Notes: generated by a model from the letters alone, not told the origin. A DNA stretch of 42,688 nucleotides from an uncultured Gammaproteobacteria bacterium (GCA_947258795.1 CAMYJU010000025.1:1-42688), one strand, 5' to 3'; positions 16,468 through 26,115 are shown, counted from the first letter of the stretch. Program-made: numbers and translations.

Positions 16468-17541
16468 ATGATGAATAGCGTACCGACACAAGCGGACGAA
16501 CGTCAGCGCAAGGCCGTTGCCCTGATTTCCGGCGGTCTGGACAGCCTGCTCGCCGCCAGGGTCATGCTGGAACAGGGTATCCATGTCGAGGGCATCAATT
16601 TCTTCACCGGATTTTGCGTCGAGGGACACACCCACGCGATCCGTAAGAAGGACCGCGCCAAGCCCAAGCGAAACAATGCACTATGGGTCGCGGAACAGCT
16701 CGGCATCAAGCTGCATATCGTCGATGTGATCGAAGAATACAAATCCGTACTGCTGAACCCGAGTCACGGTTACGGCGCCAACATGAACCCGTGCCTGGAC
16801 TGCAAGGGTTTTATGGTGCACAAGGCGCTGGATTGGATCAGAGAGCACAATTTCGACTTCATTATCACTGGCGAGGTGATGGGGCAACGCCCGATGTCAC
16901 AGCGCAAGGATACCATGCCGGTGGTCGCACGCGAATCCGGTGCCGGCGACCTGCTGCTCAGACCGCTGTGTGCACAACATCTGCCGCCGACCCTACCGGA
17001 ACGCGAAGGCTGGGTCGACCGCGACAAACTGCTCGATTTCAGCGGCCGTTCGCGCAAGCCGCAAATGGCCCTGGCCGCTGAATACGGCTTCGAAGACTAC
17101 GCGACCCCGGCCGGTGGTTGTTGCTTCCTGACTGACGCGAATTACTCGCGCAAGCTGGTCGACATGTGGCAGGCGCGCGGTAACCGTGAATACGAACTCG
17201 ACGACATCATGCTGCTCAAGGTCGGTCGACATGTGCGCCCTAGCCCGCGCTTCAAGCTGATCATCGCGCGTGAAGAGGGCGAGGTAAAATTCTTGCAAGG
17301 CTATGCCTATCGCTACCCGACATTAAAAGTGACCAGCCACAGCGGACCGATTGCACTGCTCGACGGCACCCCGACGCAAGACGATGTCCAGCTAGCGGCA
17401 CGAATCGTCGCGCGTTTCAGCAAGGGCCGCAACGCCGACCAGGTGACGGTCGATCTGCACCTGCCAGGCGATGACCAGGCACAGCAACTGGTGGTCACAC
17501 CGATGCCGCCGGAACAGATATCGGAGAGCTGGTATATTTGA
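16468..17541 (+). CDS. PP-loop ATP pyrophosphatase, tRNA-thiolation-like
   Basis: A 357-residue PP-loop enzyme related to MnmA/ThiI-type sulfur-transfer enzymes. The P-loop-like motif SGGLDS is at residues 21-26. A CxxC is at Cys109/Cys112 (NPCLDCK), in the place where MnmA has its first active cysteine, and a Cys pair Cys218-219 (PAGGCCF) is near MnmA's second. The C-terminal part (KVGRHVRPSPRFKLIIAREEGE) looks like a separate small module. The enzyme probably adenylates a substrate and adds sulfur, for tRNA or a sulfur-relay role. Three or four cysteines around one site could also hold an iron-sulfur cluster. The following gene encodes TusA, a natural sulfur donor. I cannot assign the substrate. 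Confidence 0.8.
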   Translation: MMNSVPTQADERQRKAVALISGGLDSLLAARVMLEQGIHVEGINFFTGFCVEGHTHAIRKKDRAKPKRNNALWVAEQLGIKLHIVDVIEEYKSVLLNPSHGYGANMNPCLDCKGFMVHKALDWIREHNFDFIITGEVMGQRPMSQRKDTMPVVARESGAGDLLLRPLCAQHLPPTLPEREGWVDRDKLLDFSGRSRKPQMALAAEYGFEDYATPAGGCCFLTDANYSRKLVDMWQARGNREYELDDIMLLKVGRHVRPSPRFKLIIAREEGEVKFLQGYAYRYPTLKVTSHSGPIALLDGTPTQDDVQLAARIVARFSKGRNADQVTVDLHLPGDDQAQQLVVTPMPPEQISESWYI

Positions 17542-17596
17542 TGCCCACCCTGACATTTAGTACGCTTCCGTTTGCGGTAATCCCGTAAAAACAACT

Positions 17597-17830
17597 ATGG
17601 CCAATTTCCAATTAGACGCACGACGACTGTTATGTCCGATGCCGGTTATCCGTACCCAGGACCGCGTTGCCGAACTCCGGACCGGTGACGAGCTGACGAT
17701 CACCTGTACCGATCCGGGTGCCGCACAGGATATCCCGGCCTGGTGCAGGCTGAATGGCCATACCGTCCTGTCTATCGAACACGATGGTGACGAATTAATG
17801 ATTACTGTACAGGTAGGAACCGAATCATAA
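17597..17830 (+). CDS. tusA: TusA-family sulfur carrier protein
   Basis: A 77-residue TusA/SirA-like protein with the signature LLCPMPV. Cys13 is the persulfide-bearing cysteine and the CPxP motif is intact. TusA proteins pass sulfur to tRNA-thiolating enzymes, molybdenum-cofactor enzymes, or, in sulfur oxidisers, the Dsr/sHdr oxidation machinery. It lies 55 bases after the PP-loop gene and 29 before the cation transporter gene, on the same strand. Two further cysteines (near residues 38 and 51) are not part of the family motif. I cannot tell whether this is the housekeeping TusA or a dissimilatory one. Confidence 0.92.
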   Translation: MANFQLDARRLLCPMPVIRTQDRVAELRTGDELTITCTDPGAAQDIPAWCRLNGHTVLSIEHDGDELMITVQVGTES

Positions 17831-17859
17831 ACACACAGGCTGAACAAACGCTGGCCGAT

Positions 17860-19008
17860 GTGCGCTACCAAGAGGCACGCAAGGTCACCATTATCGGCTC
17901 GATTGTCGACCTGCTGCTCGGTGTGGCCAAGGTGGTGATCGGTTATACGGCGCATTCACAGGCCCTGATTGCCGATGGTGTCCACTCGTTGTCTGACCTG
18001 GTCACCGATGTGATGGTGCTGTTTGCGGCCAAGCATGCCAGCAAGGGTGCCGACGAGGACCATCCGTATGGCCATGCGCGTATCGAAACCGTTATGACCG
18101 TGATCCTCGGAACCGTGTTGACCTTCGTCGCGATCGGCATCGCCTACGAGGCCATCGAACGCATGTTCCATCCGGAGCAGTTACTCAAGCCAAGCTGGCC
18201 GGCACTGCTGGTTGCCGGCATTTCCATCCTGTCCAAGGAAGGCATCTACCATTACACCATGAATGCGGCGCGACGCCTGCGCTCCAACCTGTTACGCGCC
18301 AATGCCTGGCACAGCCGCAGTGACGCGATCTCGTCGGTGATCGTGGTGGTCGGTGTGGCCGGTACCATGGCCGGACTGGACTACCTGGACGCAGTGGCCG
18401 CGGTTGGTGTGGCGGTGATGATTGCCAGGATCGGCTGGGATCTGGTCTGGAACAGCCTGCGCGAGCTGGTCGATACCGGTCTGGACGCAGACCAGATCGA
18501 GACCATCAAGCAAACCATCAACGGCGTCCAGGGGGTACGCGGCCTGCATTTTCTGCGTAGCCGGCACATGGGTCCGGACGCGCTGGTAGATGTGCACATC
18601 CAGGTGGAGCCACGTCTGAGTGTGTCCGAAGGCCACCAGGTCAGTGAAACTGTACGCCAGGCCGTGATCGACAGTGTTGACGATGTCACCGATGTACTGG
18701 TACATATCGATCCGGAAAACGATGAACTCGGTCCACCTTGCGATGGCCTGCCGATGCGCAACGATTTATTATTACAGCTGCAACAACGTTGGCAGGATAT
18801 CGAAGGAGCCGATAAAATAGACGACGTGACCCTGCACTACCTGCATGGTCAGATACATATTGATATCCAGATACCCCTGGCTGCTGTTAAGGATATAACT
18901 CAGGCCCGGCAAATAACCAGTCAAATCAGCCAGGCCGTCAAGGAGATCAATCCGGTAGGGGAGGTCCAGATTAACTTTTTTGATCGCCCAAATATGGTGC
19001 AAAAATAG
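17860..19008 (+). CDS. Cation diffusion facilitator transporter (MMT1/FieF-like)
   Basis: A CDF-family divalent-metal/proton antiporter of 382 residues. About six membrane segments occupy residues 1-200, with the metal-site motif HSLSDLVTD in helix 2, DEDHPYGHARIE after it, and HSRSDAISS in helix 5. A cytosolic dimerisation domain follows (VRGLHFLRSRHMGPDALVDVHIQVEP ... VHIDPE). A second, extra C-terminal stretch (residues 300-382) repeats a similar beta-alpha pattern. The open frame has only a GTG start at 17860, 29 bases after tusA. It probably exports iron, zinc or manganese. The gene end contains an NtrC box that belongs to glnA. Confidence 0.9.
   Translation: MRYQEARKVTIIGSIVDLLLGVAKVVIGYTAHSQALIADGVHSLSDLVTDVMVLFAAKHASKGADEDHPYGHARIETVMTVILGTVLTFVAIGIAYEAIERMFHPEQLLKPSWPALLVAGISILSKEGIYHYTMNAARRLRSNLLRANAWHSRSDAISSVIVVVGVAGTMAGLDYLDAVAAVGVAVMIARIGWDLVWNSLRELVDTGLDADQIETIKQTINGVQGVRGLHFLRSRHMGPDALVDVHIQVEPRLSVSEGHQVSETVRQAVIDSVDDVTDVLVHIDPENDELGPPCDGLPMRNDLLLQLQQRWQDIEGADKIDDVTLHYLHGQIHIDIQIPLAAVKDITQARQITSQISQAVKEINPVGEVQINFFDRPNMVQK
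18985..19001 (+). promoter_or_regulatory. NtrC-binding box for glnA
   Basis: CGCCCAAATATGGTGCA agrees with the enterobacterial NtrC consensus (TGCACTAAAATGGTGCA) at 13 of 17 positions, with a perfect right half. It lies inside the last codons of the transporter gene, about 106 bases before the start point predicted from the sigma-54 promoter, a normal enhancer distance. Confidence 0.65.
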
Positions 19009-19072
19009 TGCGTCCTGGGCGATGCTGTACCATTTAGAGTTCAAAAGCTGTTGATATTGCAGTACTAAGCAA

Positions 19073-19087
19073 TGGCATAGTTCATGC
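19073..19087 (+). promoter_or_regulatory. Sigma-54 promoter of glnA
   Basis: TGGCATAGTTCATGC has the -24 GG and -12 GC dinucleotides at exactly the spacing of the sigma-54 consensus TGGCAC-N5-TTGC. Transcription should begin near 19099, 74 bases before the glnA ATG. With the NtrC box upstream this predicts nitrogen-regulated expression. Confidence 0.8.
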
Positions 19088-19172
19088 TTATTGATGCAAT
19101 ATCCTGGAAATAAGACGCCGCAAGGCAATTTGTAACTTTTTATAATGATAGTGATCCAGAGGAGTGACCTCA

Positions 19173-20582
19173 ATGTCCGCAACCAAAGTAACTAAAATGT
19201 TGAAAGACAACGATATCCGTTTCGTTGATCTGCGCTTTACCGATACCTTGGGCAAGGAACAGCACGTTTCCCTGCCTTCCGCACAAATCGATGCCGGCTT
19301 TTTCAAAGAAGGCAAGATGTTTGATGGTTCTTCTATCTCCGGATGGAAGGGCATTAACGAATCAGACATGATCCTGATGCCTGATACCGCTACTGCGGTC
19401 GTGGATCCGTTCTGCGAAGAACCGACCCTGAACCTGCGTTGCGACATCGTTGAGCCTGACACCATGAAAGGCTACGAACGTGATCCTCGCTCGATCGCGA
19501 ATCGTGCCGAGGCCTACCTTAAATCAACCAAGATAGCCGATACGGCATACTTTGGCCCAGAAAACGAGTTCTTTATCCTGGACGACGTACGCTGGGGTGC
19601 CGACCTGGCTGGCAGTTTCGTCAAGATCGATTCTGAAGAGGCCTGCTGGAACACAGAAAAGGTCTACGGCGATGGCAACATGGGTCACCGTCCGACTGTC
19701 AAAGGCGGTTACTTCCCGGTACCACCGGTCGACAGCCTGCAGGACATCCGCTCCGCGATGTGTCTGGCGCTGGACGACATGGGCCTGGTAACCGAAGTAC
19801 ACCACCACGAGGTCGCCACTGCCGGCCAGTGTGAGATCGGTGTCGGCTTCAACACCCTGGTCAAGAAGGCTGACGAGGTCCAGATCCTGAAATACGTGGT
19901 GCAGAACGTTGCCCATGCCTATGGCAAGACCGCAACCTTCATGCCCAAGCCAATCGTCGGTGATAATGGTAACGGTATGCATGTGCATTCATCACTGGCC
20001 AAGGCCGGTAAAAACCTGTTTGCTGGCAAACGCTATGGCGGCCTGTCTGACCTGGCGCTGTACTACATCGGCGGCATCATCAAACACGCGCGTGCAATCA
20101 ATGCATTCGCTAACGCGTCTACCAACAGCTACAAGCGCCTGGTACCGGGCTTCGAGGCACCGGTTATGCTGGCATACTCTGCCCGTAACCGTTCCGCTTC
20201 GATCCGTATTCCATACGTGATGAACCCGAAGGCACGCCGTATCGAGGTACGCTTCCCGGATTCAACCGCCAACCCGTACCTGGCTTTCTCGGCAATCATG
20301 ATGGCCGGCCTGGACGGTATCAAGAACAAGATCAACCCGGGCGATGCGATGGACAAGGATCTGTATGACCTGTCACCGGAAGAAGCGGCTGACATTCCGA
20401 CCGTAGCCTCTTCTCTGGAGCAGGCGCTAGAGGCACTGGATACCAATCGTGGCTTCCTGACCGCCGGCGACGTGTTCTCCACCGATATGCTCGATGCCTA
20501 TATCGACCAGAAGATGGAAGAAGTCACCCGTCTGCGTATGACCACGCACCCGGTTGAGTTCGATATGTACTACAGCCTGTAA
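19173..20582 (+). CDS. glnA: Glutamine synthetase type I
   Basis: GlnA makes glutamine from glutamate, ammonia and ATP. It is a dodecamer in the cytosol. The 469-residue protein has the class-I blocks [47 protein letters not shown] and the substrate loop around NRSASIRIP. The adenylylation tyrosine lies in [11 protein letters not shown], so activity is probably tuned by GlnE. AGAGGAG at 19158-19164 decides for the ATG at 19173, and the GTG at 19164 overlaps the ribosome-binding site. A sigma-54 promoter and NtrC box lie upstream and a strong terminator follows. Confidence 0.98.
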   Translation: MSATKVTKMLKDNDIRFVDLRFTDTLGKEQHVSLPSAQIDAGFFKEGKMFDGSSISGWKGINESDMILMPDTATAVVDPFCEEPTLNLRCDIVEPDTMKGYERDPRSIANRAEAYLKSTKIADTAYFGPENEFFILDDVRWGADLAGSFVKIDSEEACWNTEKVYGDGNMGHRPTVKGGYFPVPPVDSLQDIRSAMCLALDDMGLVTEVHHHEVATAGQCEIGVGFNTLVKKADEVQILKYVVQNVAHAYGKTATFMPKPIVGDNGNGMHVHSSLAKAGKNLFAGKRYGGLSDLALYYIGGIIKHARAINAFANASTNSYKRLVPGFEAPVMLAYSARNRSASIRIPYVMNPKARRIEVRFPDSTANPYLAFSAIMMAGLDGIKNKINPGDAMDKDLYDLSPEEAADIPTVASSLEQALEALDTNRGFLTAGDVFSTDMLDAYIDQKMEEVTRLRMTTHPVEFDMYYSL

Positions 20583-20603
20583 GCACAGTCTTTCGAGACC
20601 AGA

Positions 20604-20630
20604 AAGCCCCCGTATGGGGGCTTTTTTTTA
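20604..20630 (+). terminator. Terminator of glnA
   Basis: AAAGCCCCC and GGGGGCTTT form a 9-bp stem with a GTAT loop, followed by a run of T. It begins 22 bases past the glnA stop codon. Confidence 0.95.
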
Positions 20631-20755
20631 CCCTGCTGCCCGCCGGATTCCCGCCAACCGGCTTCACAAATCAGCTCCTGGATGGCGTGCAGGCTATGCA
20701 ACTCCTTCAAACTATGGCAGTCTAAGCGTTCAGGATGAGATGAACGAGGTTCACT

Positions 20756-21304
20756 ATGATCAGGGCCATCAATACACTGGTTTTACTGTTCACATGTATC
20801 GCTGCAGGCAGCCTGTCTGCGGAAATCTACCGAACACAGGATGCGGAAGGCAATATCATCTTTACCGATACACCGGTGGAGAAAGCCGAAAAGGTCGAGC
20901 TGCCTGATGTCACCACGTTCAAATCACAGCCCTACCAGAAGATTACACCCGGCAAGAAAGCGCCCGCCGACCCGGCAAAGACCTACAAGGTCACGCTGGT
21001 ATCACCGGCCGACAAGGAAACCGTGCGTGACAATAACGGTAATATACCGATCGAAGTGGAGGTCTCGCCTGCCCTGAAACGTGAACACGGCCACCAGCTG
21101 CTGGTCTGGCTGGATGATCAAAAGCCGGTACGCTTCACCACCAGCCGCTATCAACTGAGTAATATCGATCGCGGTACACATACCGTGTCGGTCAAGGTGG
21201 TCGACGGCCGGGGCAAGACACTCAGTGCTACCCTGACCCACGAGGTCTATGTCAAACGCCATTCCGTGAATTTCAATCCACGGCCTACGCCCAGAACAAA
21301 TTAG
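20756..21304 (+). CDS. DUF4124-domain secreted protein
   Basis: A 182-residue exported protein. The signal peptide (TLVLLFTCIAAGSLSA) is followed by the DUF4124 pattern AEIYRTQDAEGNIIFTDTP (residues 22-40). A linker rich in Lys and Pro leads to an immunoglobulin-like beta domain (residues about 75-165, VTLVSPADKETVRDNNGNIPIEVEVSP ... GTHTVSVKVVDGRGKTL). The biochemical role of DUF4124 proteins is unknown. A DUF4124 gene between glnA and ntrB is, from memory, common in Pseudomonas-like and related genomes. GAGG lies a few bases before the ATG. Confidence 0.88.
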   Translation: MIRAINTLVLLFTCIAAGSLSAEIYRTQDAEGNIIFTDTPVEKAEKVELPDVTTFKSQPYQKITPGKKAPADPAKTYKVTLVSPADKETVRDNNGNIPIEVEVSPALKREHGHQLLVWLDDQKPVRFTTSRYQLSNIDRGTHTVSVKVVDGRGKTLSATLTHEVYVKRHSVNFNPRPTPRTN

Positions 21305-21355
21305 CCAATCCAGGCATCCGCCTATGGTGGGTTGCCGTACACCACGGGCAAAACC

Positions 21356-21390
21356 GGGACATCCATTAACTAATGCACTATAATGGTGCA
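21356..21390 (+). promoter_or_regulatory. ntrBC promoter with overlapping NtrC box
   Basis: TGCACTATAATGGTGCA (21374-21390) matches the NtrC consensus at 16 of 17 positions, with both half-sites perfect. Its centre contains TATAAT (21379-21384), and GGGACA (21356-21361) lies exactly 17 bases upstream as a fair -35 hexamer. NtrC bound here would cover the -10 element, so autorepression of ntrBC is expected, as described for the E. coli glnL promoter. Confidence 0.75.
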
Positions 21391-21577
21391 TAATAATCTG
21401 ACTGGGCACCATCGTACAACATTGTTGCTGGCCAGCCTGCCAGGAATTTCCATTTTCCTATCAGGTTTTTCGTTGGCAAGGTATTGTTTGTCTTAGAGAT
21501 TTGCCTGTGACCCCGAAATTGCTCTATTTCGGTACATGGTTCATGATATCTGGATTGGATTTTGCAGGGTAAGCGCT

Positions 21578-22651
21578 ATGTTGGTTAATTTACGCAAATC
21601 GAGCACTCTCCCGCAGCGTGTACTGGAAAACCTGAATACCTGCATATTGCTCACCGATCAGGACATGCAAATTGTATATCTGAATCCGGCTGGGGAAATG
21701 CTGTTCCAGCTCAGCAGTAAAAAGGCCTGCCAGCGTAAGCTGACCGAGCTGATTACCGGCCCGTTCGACCTGCTCCGTCATATCCAGAACGCACTGAAAT
21801 CCGGCCAGCCGTTCACGCGCCGCGCACTTGAGCTGGAACTGTCTGGCCAACGGCTGTTATCGATTGATTGCACGGTCACGCCAGTCGAGGAGGCCGGGCG
21901 TACCGAGCTGCTGATCGAGCTGCTCAATGTCGACCGCCAGATTCGCATCAGTAAGGAGGAGAGCCTACTTGAACAGGGTGATGCCTCGCGCGAGCTGGTG
22001 CGCAGCCTAGCTCACGAGATCAAGAATCCGCTCGGCGGTATCCGTGGTGCGGCGCAGCTGTTGCAGAGTGAGCTGCATTCGGAAGAGCAGAAAGAATACA
22101 CCCAGGTGATCATTGCCGAGGCAGACCGCATGCGCCAGCTGGTCGACCGTATGCTGGGCCCGAATGCGGTACCGCATAAACAGCAAGTGAATATCCATGA
22201 GCTGCTGGAACGGGTACGCACACTGGTGCTGGCTGAAACGCAAAAAGGAATTGTGATTCACCGCGATTACGACCCCAGCATCCCGGATTTCTCGGCCGAC
22301 CCGGATCAGCTGATCCAGGCGGTGCTGAATCTGATACGAAATGCAATGCAGGCACTGGATGACAGCGGTGAGATCACCCTGTCCACCCGTGTACTCAGAC
22401 AGTTCACCATCGGGCGCACCCGCCACAAGCTGGTGCTGGACCTGAAGATCATCGATAACGGTCCCGGTATTCCGCCGGAATTGATCGAACGGATATTTTT
22501 ACCCATGATTACCGGCCGTTCCGACGGCACCGGTCTGGGCCTGTCGATCGCCCAGTCACTGGTCAATCGACACAATGGATTAATCGAATGCGACAGTAAG
22601 CCCGGTTATACCGTGTTTAATATCCTGTTGCCGCTGGAGCTAGAAGTATGA
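21578..22651 (+). CDS. ntrB: NtrB nitrogen-sensing histidine kinase
   Basis: NtrB (GlnL) phosphorylates NtrC under nitrogen limitation and, with PII bound, dephosphorylates it. The 357-residue cytosolic protein has a PAS domain (residues about 10-115, LENLNTCILLTDQDMQIVYLNPAGE), the H-box with His146 in SLAHEIKNPLGGIRGAAQLL, and the ATPase domain with NLIRNAMQAL, DNGPGIPP and GTGLGLSIA. I use the ATG at 21578. The frame extends to 21536 but homologues begin near the later one. The stop overlaps the ntrC start by four bases. An NtrC box covers the probable promoter. Confidence 0.95.
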   Translation: MLVNLRKSSTLPQRVLENLNTCILLTDQDMQIVYLNPAGEMLFQLSSKKACQRKLTELITGPFDLLRHIQNALKSGQPFTRRALELELSGQRLLSIDCTVTPVEEAGRTELLIELLNVDRQIRISKEESLLEQGDASRELVRSLAHEIKNPLGGIRGAAQLLQSELHSEEQKEYTQVIIAEADRMRQLVDRMLGPNAVPHKQQVNIHELLERVRTLVLAETQKGIVIHRDYDPSIPDFSADPDQLIQAVLNLIRNAMQALDDSGEITLSTRVLRQFTIGRTRHKLVLDLKIIDNGPGIPPELIERIFLPMITGRSDGTGLGLSIAQSLVNRHNGLIECDSKPGYTVFNILLPLELEV

Positions 22652-24072
22652 GTCAACAACCACACGTCTGGATTATCGACGATGATCGATCAATACGCTG
22701 GGTACTGGAAAAGGCACTGAGCCGTGCCGATATGCGCGTATCCAGTTTTGAAGACGGCAACAGGATATTGCAGCAGCTCGAGAAGGAGCAGCCAGAGGTG
22801 ATCGTCAGCGACATCCGTATGCCTGGTATTGACGGAATCGATTTGCTGAAGCAGATCCAGGACGCCTATCCATCGATACCGGTAATCATCATCACCGCAC
22901 ACTCAGATCTGGACAGCGCGCTACAGGCCTATGAGGGTGGTGCGTTTGAATATCTGCCCAAACCTTTCGATACTGATGACGCGGTGGCACTGGTAGAACG
23001 GGCCCTGCAGCACCGGCGCGAGGCCGATAAGTCCAGTCAGGTTACCGAACTGGATACCCACGGTGAAATCATCGGCAAGGCGCCGGCCATGCAGGAGGTG
23101 TTTCGGGCGATCGGGCGTCTGTCGCGCTCCAATATCACGGTGTTGATCAATGGCGAATCCGGTACCGGCAAGGAGCTGGTCGCCAAGGCCCTGCATCAGC
23201 ACAGCCCGCGCTCAGACAAACCGTTTATCGCGCTGAATATGGCTGCCATCCCGCGTGACCTCCTTGAATCAGAGCTGTTCGGCCACGAACGTGGCGCGTT
23301 TACCGGTGCCCAGACCAAGCGCGAAGGCCGCTTCGAGCAGGCCGATGGCGGCACGCTGTTTCTGGATGAAATCGGCGATATGCCGGCCGAGTTGCAAACC
23401 CGTTTACTGCGCGTACTCGCGGATGGCGAATTCTACCGGGTCGGCGGGCATACACCGGTCAAAGTCGATGTGCGCATCATCGCCGCCACCCACCAGGACC
23501 TGGAGGCGCGTGTGCAGGCCGGTGAATTCCGAGAGGACCTGCTGCACCGCCTGAACGTGATTCGCATTCACATACCGGCGATGCGCGAACGCCGCGAAGA
23601 TGTCGAACTGTTGTCCAACTTCTTTCTGAAAAAGGTTGCCAGCGAACTGGATATGGAACCCAAGCTGCTGCGTCCCGAGGTGGTCAAATACTTGATGACC
23701 CTGACTTGGCCCGGCAATGTGCGCCAGCTGGAAAACGCATGCCGCTGGTTGACGGTCATGTCCAGCAGCCGCGAAATCCATATGAGTGACCTGCCACCGG
23801 AACTGCTGGATACTACGGCGGCTACACCATCAGGCGGTGAAGACTGGCAGGCCTGCCTGAAACGTTGGGCCGACCAGGCGCTGTCCAACGGTGAAACCAA
23901 CCTGCTCGACACCGCCACACCGGAATTCGAACGCATCCTGATAGCTATCGCGCTGAAGCACAGTGGCGGGCGCAAGCAGGATGCCGCACGCCTGCTGGGC
24001 TGGGGCCGCAACACGCTGACCCGCAAGATCAAGGAACTGAACATCGGCGATGCCGAGGCCAGATCTGCCTGA
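22648..24072 (+). CDS. ntrC: NtrC sigma-54-dependent response regulator
   Basis: NtrC activates sigma-54 promoters such as glnA when phosphorylated. In its 474 residues are a receiver domain with Asp11/Asp12 and phospho-acceptor Asp55 (VSDIRMPG), an AAA+ domain with Walker A GESGTGKE near residue 169, the sigma-54-contacting GAFTGA loop near 217, Walker [12 protein letters not shown], and a Fis-type helix-turn-helix at the C-terminus ([21 protein letters not shown]). Nothing is missing. It is coupled to ntrB by an ATGA overlap and converges on the GGDEF-EAL gene with 27 bases between the stops. Confidence 0.97.
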   Translation: MSQQPHVWIIDDDRSIRWVLEKALSRADMRVSSFEDGNRILQQLEKEQPEVIVSDIRMPGIDGIDLLKQIQDAYPSIPVIIITAHSDLDSALQAYEGGAFEYLPKPFDTDDAVALVERALQHRREADKSSQVTELDTHGEIIGKAPAMQEVFRAIGRLSRSNITVLINGESGTGKELVAKALHQHSPRSDKPFIALNMAAIPRDLLESELFGHERGAFTGAQTKREGRFEQADGGTLFLDEIGDMPAELQTRLLRVLADGEFYRVGGHTPVKVDVRIIAATHQDLEARVQAGEFREDLLHRLNVIRIHIPAMRERREDVELLSNFFLKKVASELDMEPKLLRPEVVKYLMTLTWPGNVRQLENACRWLTVMSSSREIHMSDLPPELLDTTAATPSGGEDWQACLKRWADQALSNGETNLLDTATPEFERILIAIALKHSGGRKQDAARLLGWGRNTLTRKIKELNIGDAEARSA

Positions 24073-24099
24073 GCATCGGCCGCTTTTCAGAACAAGCGT

Positions 24100-26115
24100 C
24101 TAGACCGGCACAGCCTCGTTTTCATCCTGTTGCAGGCTGATACCCTGTTGCAGGAACTGCTGCATACTGTACACGTCGCAGGGCTGTGCCAGGTAAAAGC
24201 CCTGCGCATATTCACACTGACGCCGTTTCAGGTAACACAATTGTGCCGCGGTTTCGACACCCTCGGCAATCACCTTGATATTCAGGCTGTGCGCCATCGC
24301 AATAATCGCGTCTATGATGCGTGCATTGTTTTTCATATGCTTTTCTTCAGACACAAATGAGCGGTCGATTTTCAGACTATGTATCGGCATATCACGCAGG
24401 CGCGCCAACGACGAGTAGCCGGTTCCAAAGTCATCGATATACAGCCTGATACCTAGCTCGTGTAATTGATTGAGTATGGACATACCCTGTTCGCTGTCCT
24501 GCATGATGGTTGACTCGGTTATCTCCAGGCCAAACATCGACGCGGGCAGTTCATGTTCCTGCAAGACCTGTTCGATAAGATCGACCAGGCCCGGCTGATG
24601 CACCTGCCGAAGTGACAGGTTAACCGCGACATTAATGTCAGTAAAACCAGCCCGGTACCAGGTTGCTGCCTGGCTGATCGCATTCTTGACCACCTGGCTA
24701 CCCAATTCGATAATCATGCCGGTATCTTCTGCCACCGGGATGAACTGCTCCGGAGTCACCTCGCCCAGTTCAGGGTGATGCCAACGTAACAGTGCTTCAA
24801 CAGATTCGACACGTAGGGTTTGCAGGTTGATGGTCGGCTGGTATACCAGGCCCATACTGCCTGTATCGATCGCTTCACGCATCGCGTTTTCCAGTTGCAA
24901 CCGTTGCATGATGCGCTCATTCATGTACGATTCGTAAAAAACAAAGCAGTCGTTACCCTGTGATTTGGCCTGATACATCGCCATGTCCGCGTTCTTCAGT
25001 AACACTTCCGCCTGCATACCGTCCGTCGGGAACAATACGATGCCAATGCTGCCTGTTACGAAAATCTGGTGTCCGTTCAGGCTGAACGGTTCGCGTATCA
25101 CCGACAGGAGATGATTGGCCTTGCGATGTACACTATCAAACGCGCTGTCGTTATCCGCCTCGTTATCCAGGATCACGGCGAATTCATCACCACTCATGCG
25201 TGACAGGGTTTCCGTTTCTGACAGGCAACGGTCGAACCGGTGCGCCAACTGTTCCAGCAACAAATCACCCAAGTCGTGGCCGAGTGAGTCGTTAATGGTT
25301 TTAAAGCGATCAAGGTCCAGGTACATCACTGGCAGTACCCGGCCGGATGTCCTGGCTGCCTGCATCTCTTCATTCAGGCGCTTCATGAATAATATGCGAT
25401 TGGGCAGGCCGGTCAGGGTATCGTAATGGGCCAGGGAATGAATCTGTTGTTCATAGACCTTTTTATCGGTGATATCGTTACCAATGGAGAGGATCTCGAT
25501 TTTTCGGCCGCGTTCATCCATTACCGCCTTGTTGGTCCAGGCAATCCAGGCGCGGCTGCCGTCTTTCTTGATATTCTGGTTTTCATTGTGCTTGTAATCT
25601 TCCGGATTCCGGCAGATATCATCAATCATATACACCAGGTCACGGCCGGTCACCTCGGTGGCCGGTACGATGGTGTCCAGCACGCTATGGCCGATGATCT
25701 CGTGTTCGGAAAAACCGAAAAACTCCAGCGCGTATGGATTCATGAAACGGATAATGCCCTCGGTGTCCCAGCGCAGAATAATACTGTTTGCGCTCTGCAC
25801 CAGTTGTTCGTAATTCTTGTAACTGCGCCGTAACTGCCCGGTCTGTTCATGAAATTGCAGCTTCAGTGATTCATGCGATTCGAGCAGGCCCTGCCTGACC
25901 ACATCGGCCTGTTCACGCAGCCGCGTATAGGATTGATGAAAACGCCGGTAAGCCAGCAAGGCACACACGCCGACCAACAGGCCAAGGCTGACCATCGGCA
26001 GGACCAGCCCATAGTGTGCGTCCAGCACACTGCCAAACACGGCAAACAACATGATCGGCACAAGCAATACCATCATGCAGATTAGCTGGAATCGTTTTTC
26101 AGATATTAATTTCAT
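24100..26115 (-). CDS. PAS-GGDEF-EAL cyclic-di-GMP protein
   Basis: A 671-residue inner-membrane protein with two N-terminal membrane helices (about residues 10-55) and almost no periplasmic loop. A coiled coil, a PAS domain (about 100-220, SANSIILRWDTEGIIRFMNPYALEFFG), a GGDEF domain (about 230-395) and an EAL domain (about 415-655) follow. The cyclase signature is SGDEF rather than GGDEF, a variant often still active. The EAL domain keeps VEALLRW, NLSL, EITES, DDFGTGYSSL and EGVET, so phosphodiesterase activity is expected. I see no inhibitory-site RxxD that can be called with confidence. The gene stands alone between ntrC and pyrD. Confidence 0.93.
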   Translation of the reverse strand: MKLISEKRFQLICMMVLLVPIMLFAVFGSVLDAHYGLVLPMVSLGLLVGVCALLAYRRFHQSYTRLREQADVVRQGLLESHESLKLQFHEQTGQLRRSYKNYEQLVQSANSIILRWDTEGIIRFMNPYALEFFGFSEHEIIGHSVLDTIVPATEVTGRDLVYMIDDICRNPEDYKHNENQNIKKDGSRAWIAWTNKAVMDERGRKIEILSIGNDITDKKVYEQQIHSLAHYDTLTGLPNRILFMKRLNEEMQAARTSGRVLPVMYLDLDRFKTINDSLGHDLGDLLLEQLAHRFDRCLSETETLSRMSGDEFAVILDNEADNDSAFDSVHRKANHLLSVIREPFSLNGHQIFVTGSIGIVLFPTDGMQAEVLLKNADMAMYQAKSQGNDCFVFYESYMNERIMQRLQLENAMREAIDTGSMGLVYQPTINLQTLRVESVEALLRWHHPELGEVTPEQFIPVAEDTGMIIELGSQVVKNAISQAATWYRAGFTDINVAVNLSLRQVHQPGLVDLIEQVLQEHELPASMFGLEITESTIMQDSEQGMSILNQLHELGIRLYIDDFGTGYSSLARLRDMPIHSLKIDRSFVSEEKHMKNNARIIDAIIAMAHSLNIKVIAEGVETAAQLCYLKRRQCEYAQGFYLAQPCDVYSMQQFLQQGISLQQDENEAVPV

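Noticed and set aside
15331-16635. A 434-codon open frame on the minus strand across gpsA
   Set aside because: It is the complementary shadow of gpsA, has no family pattern and no ribosome-binding site; gpsA on the plus strand has all its motifs.
21473-21490. A sigma-54-like TGGCAAGGTATTG upstream of ntrB
   Set aside because: The spacing between GG and the TG element is one base short and the final GC is missing; the sigma-70-type promoter with NtrC box fits better.
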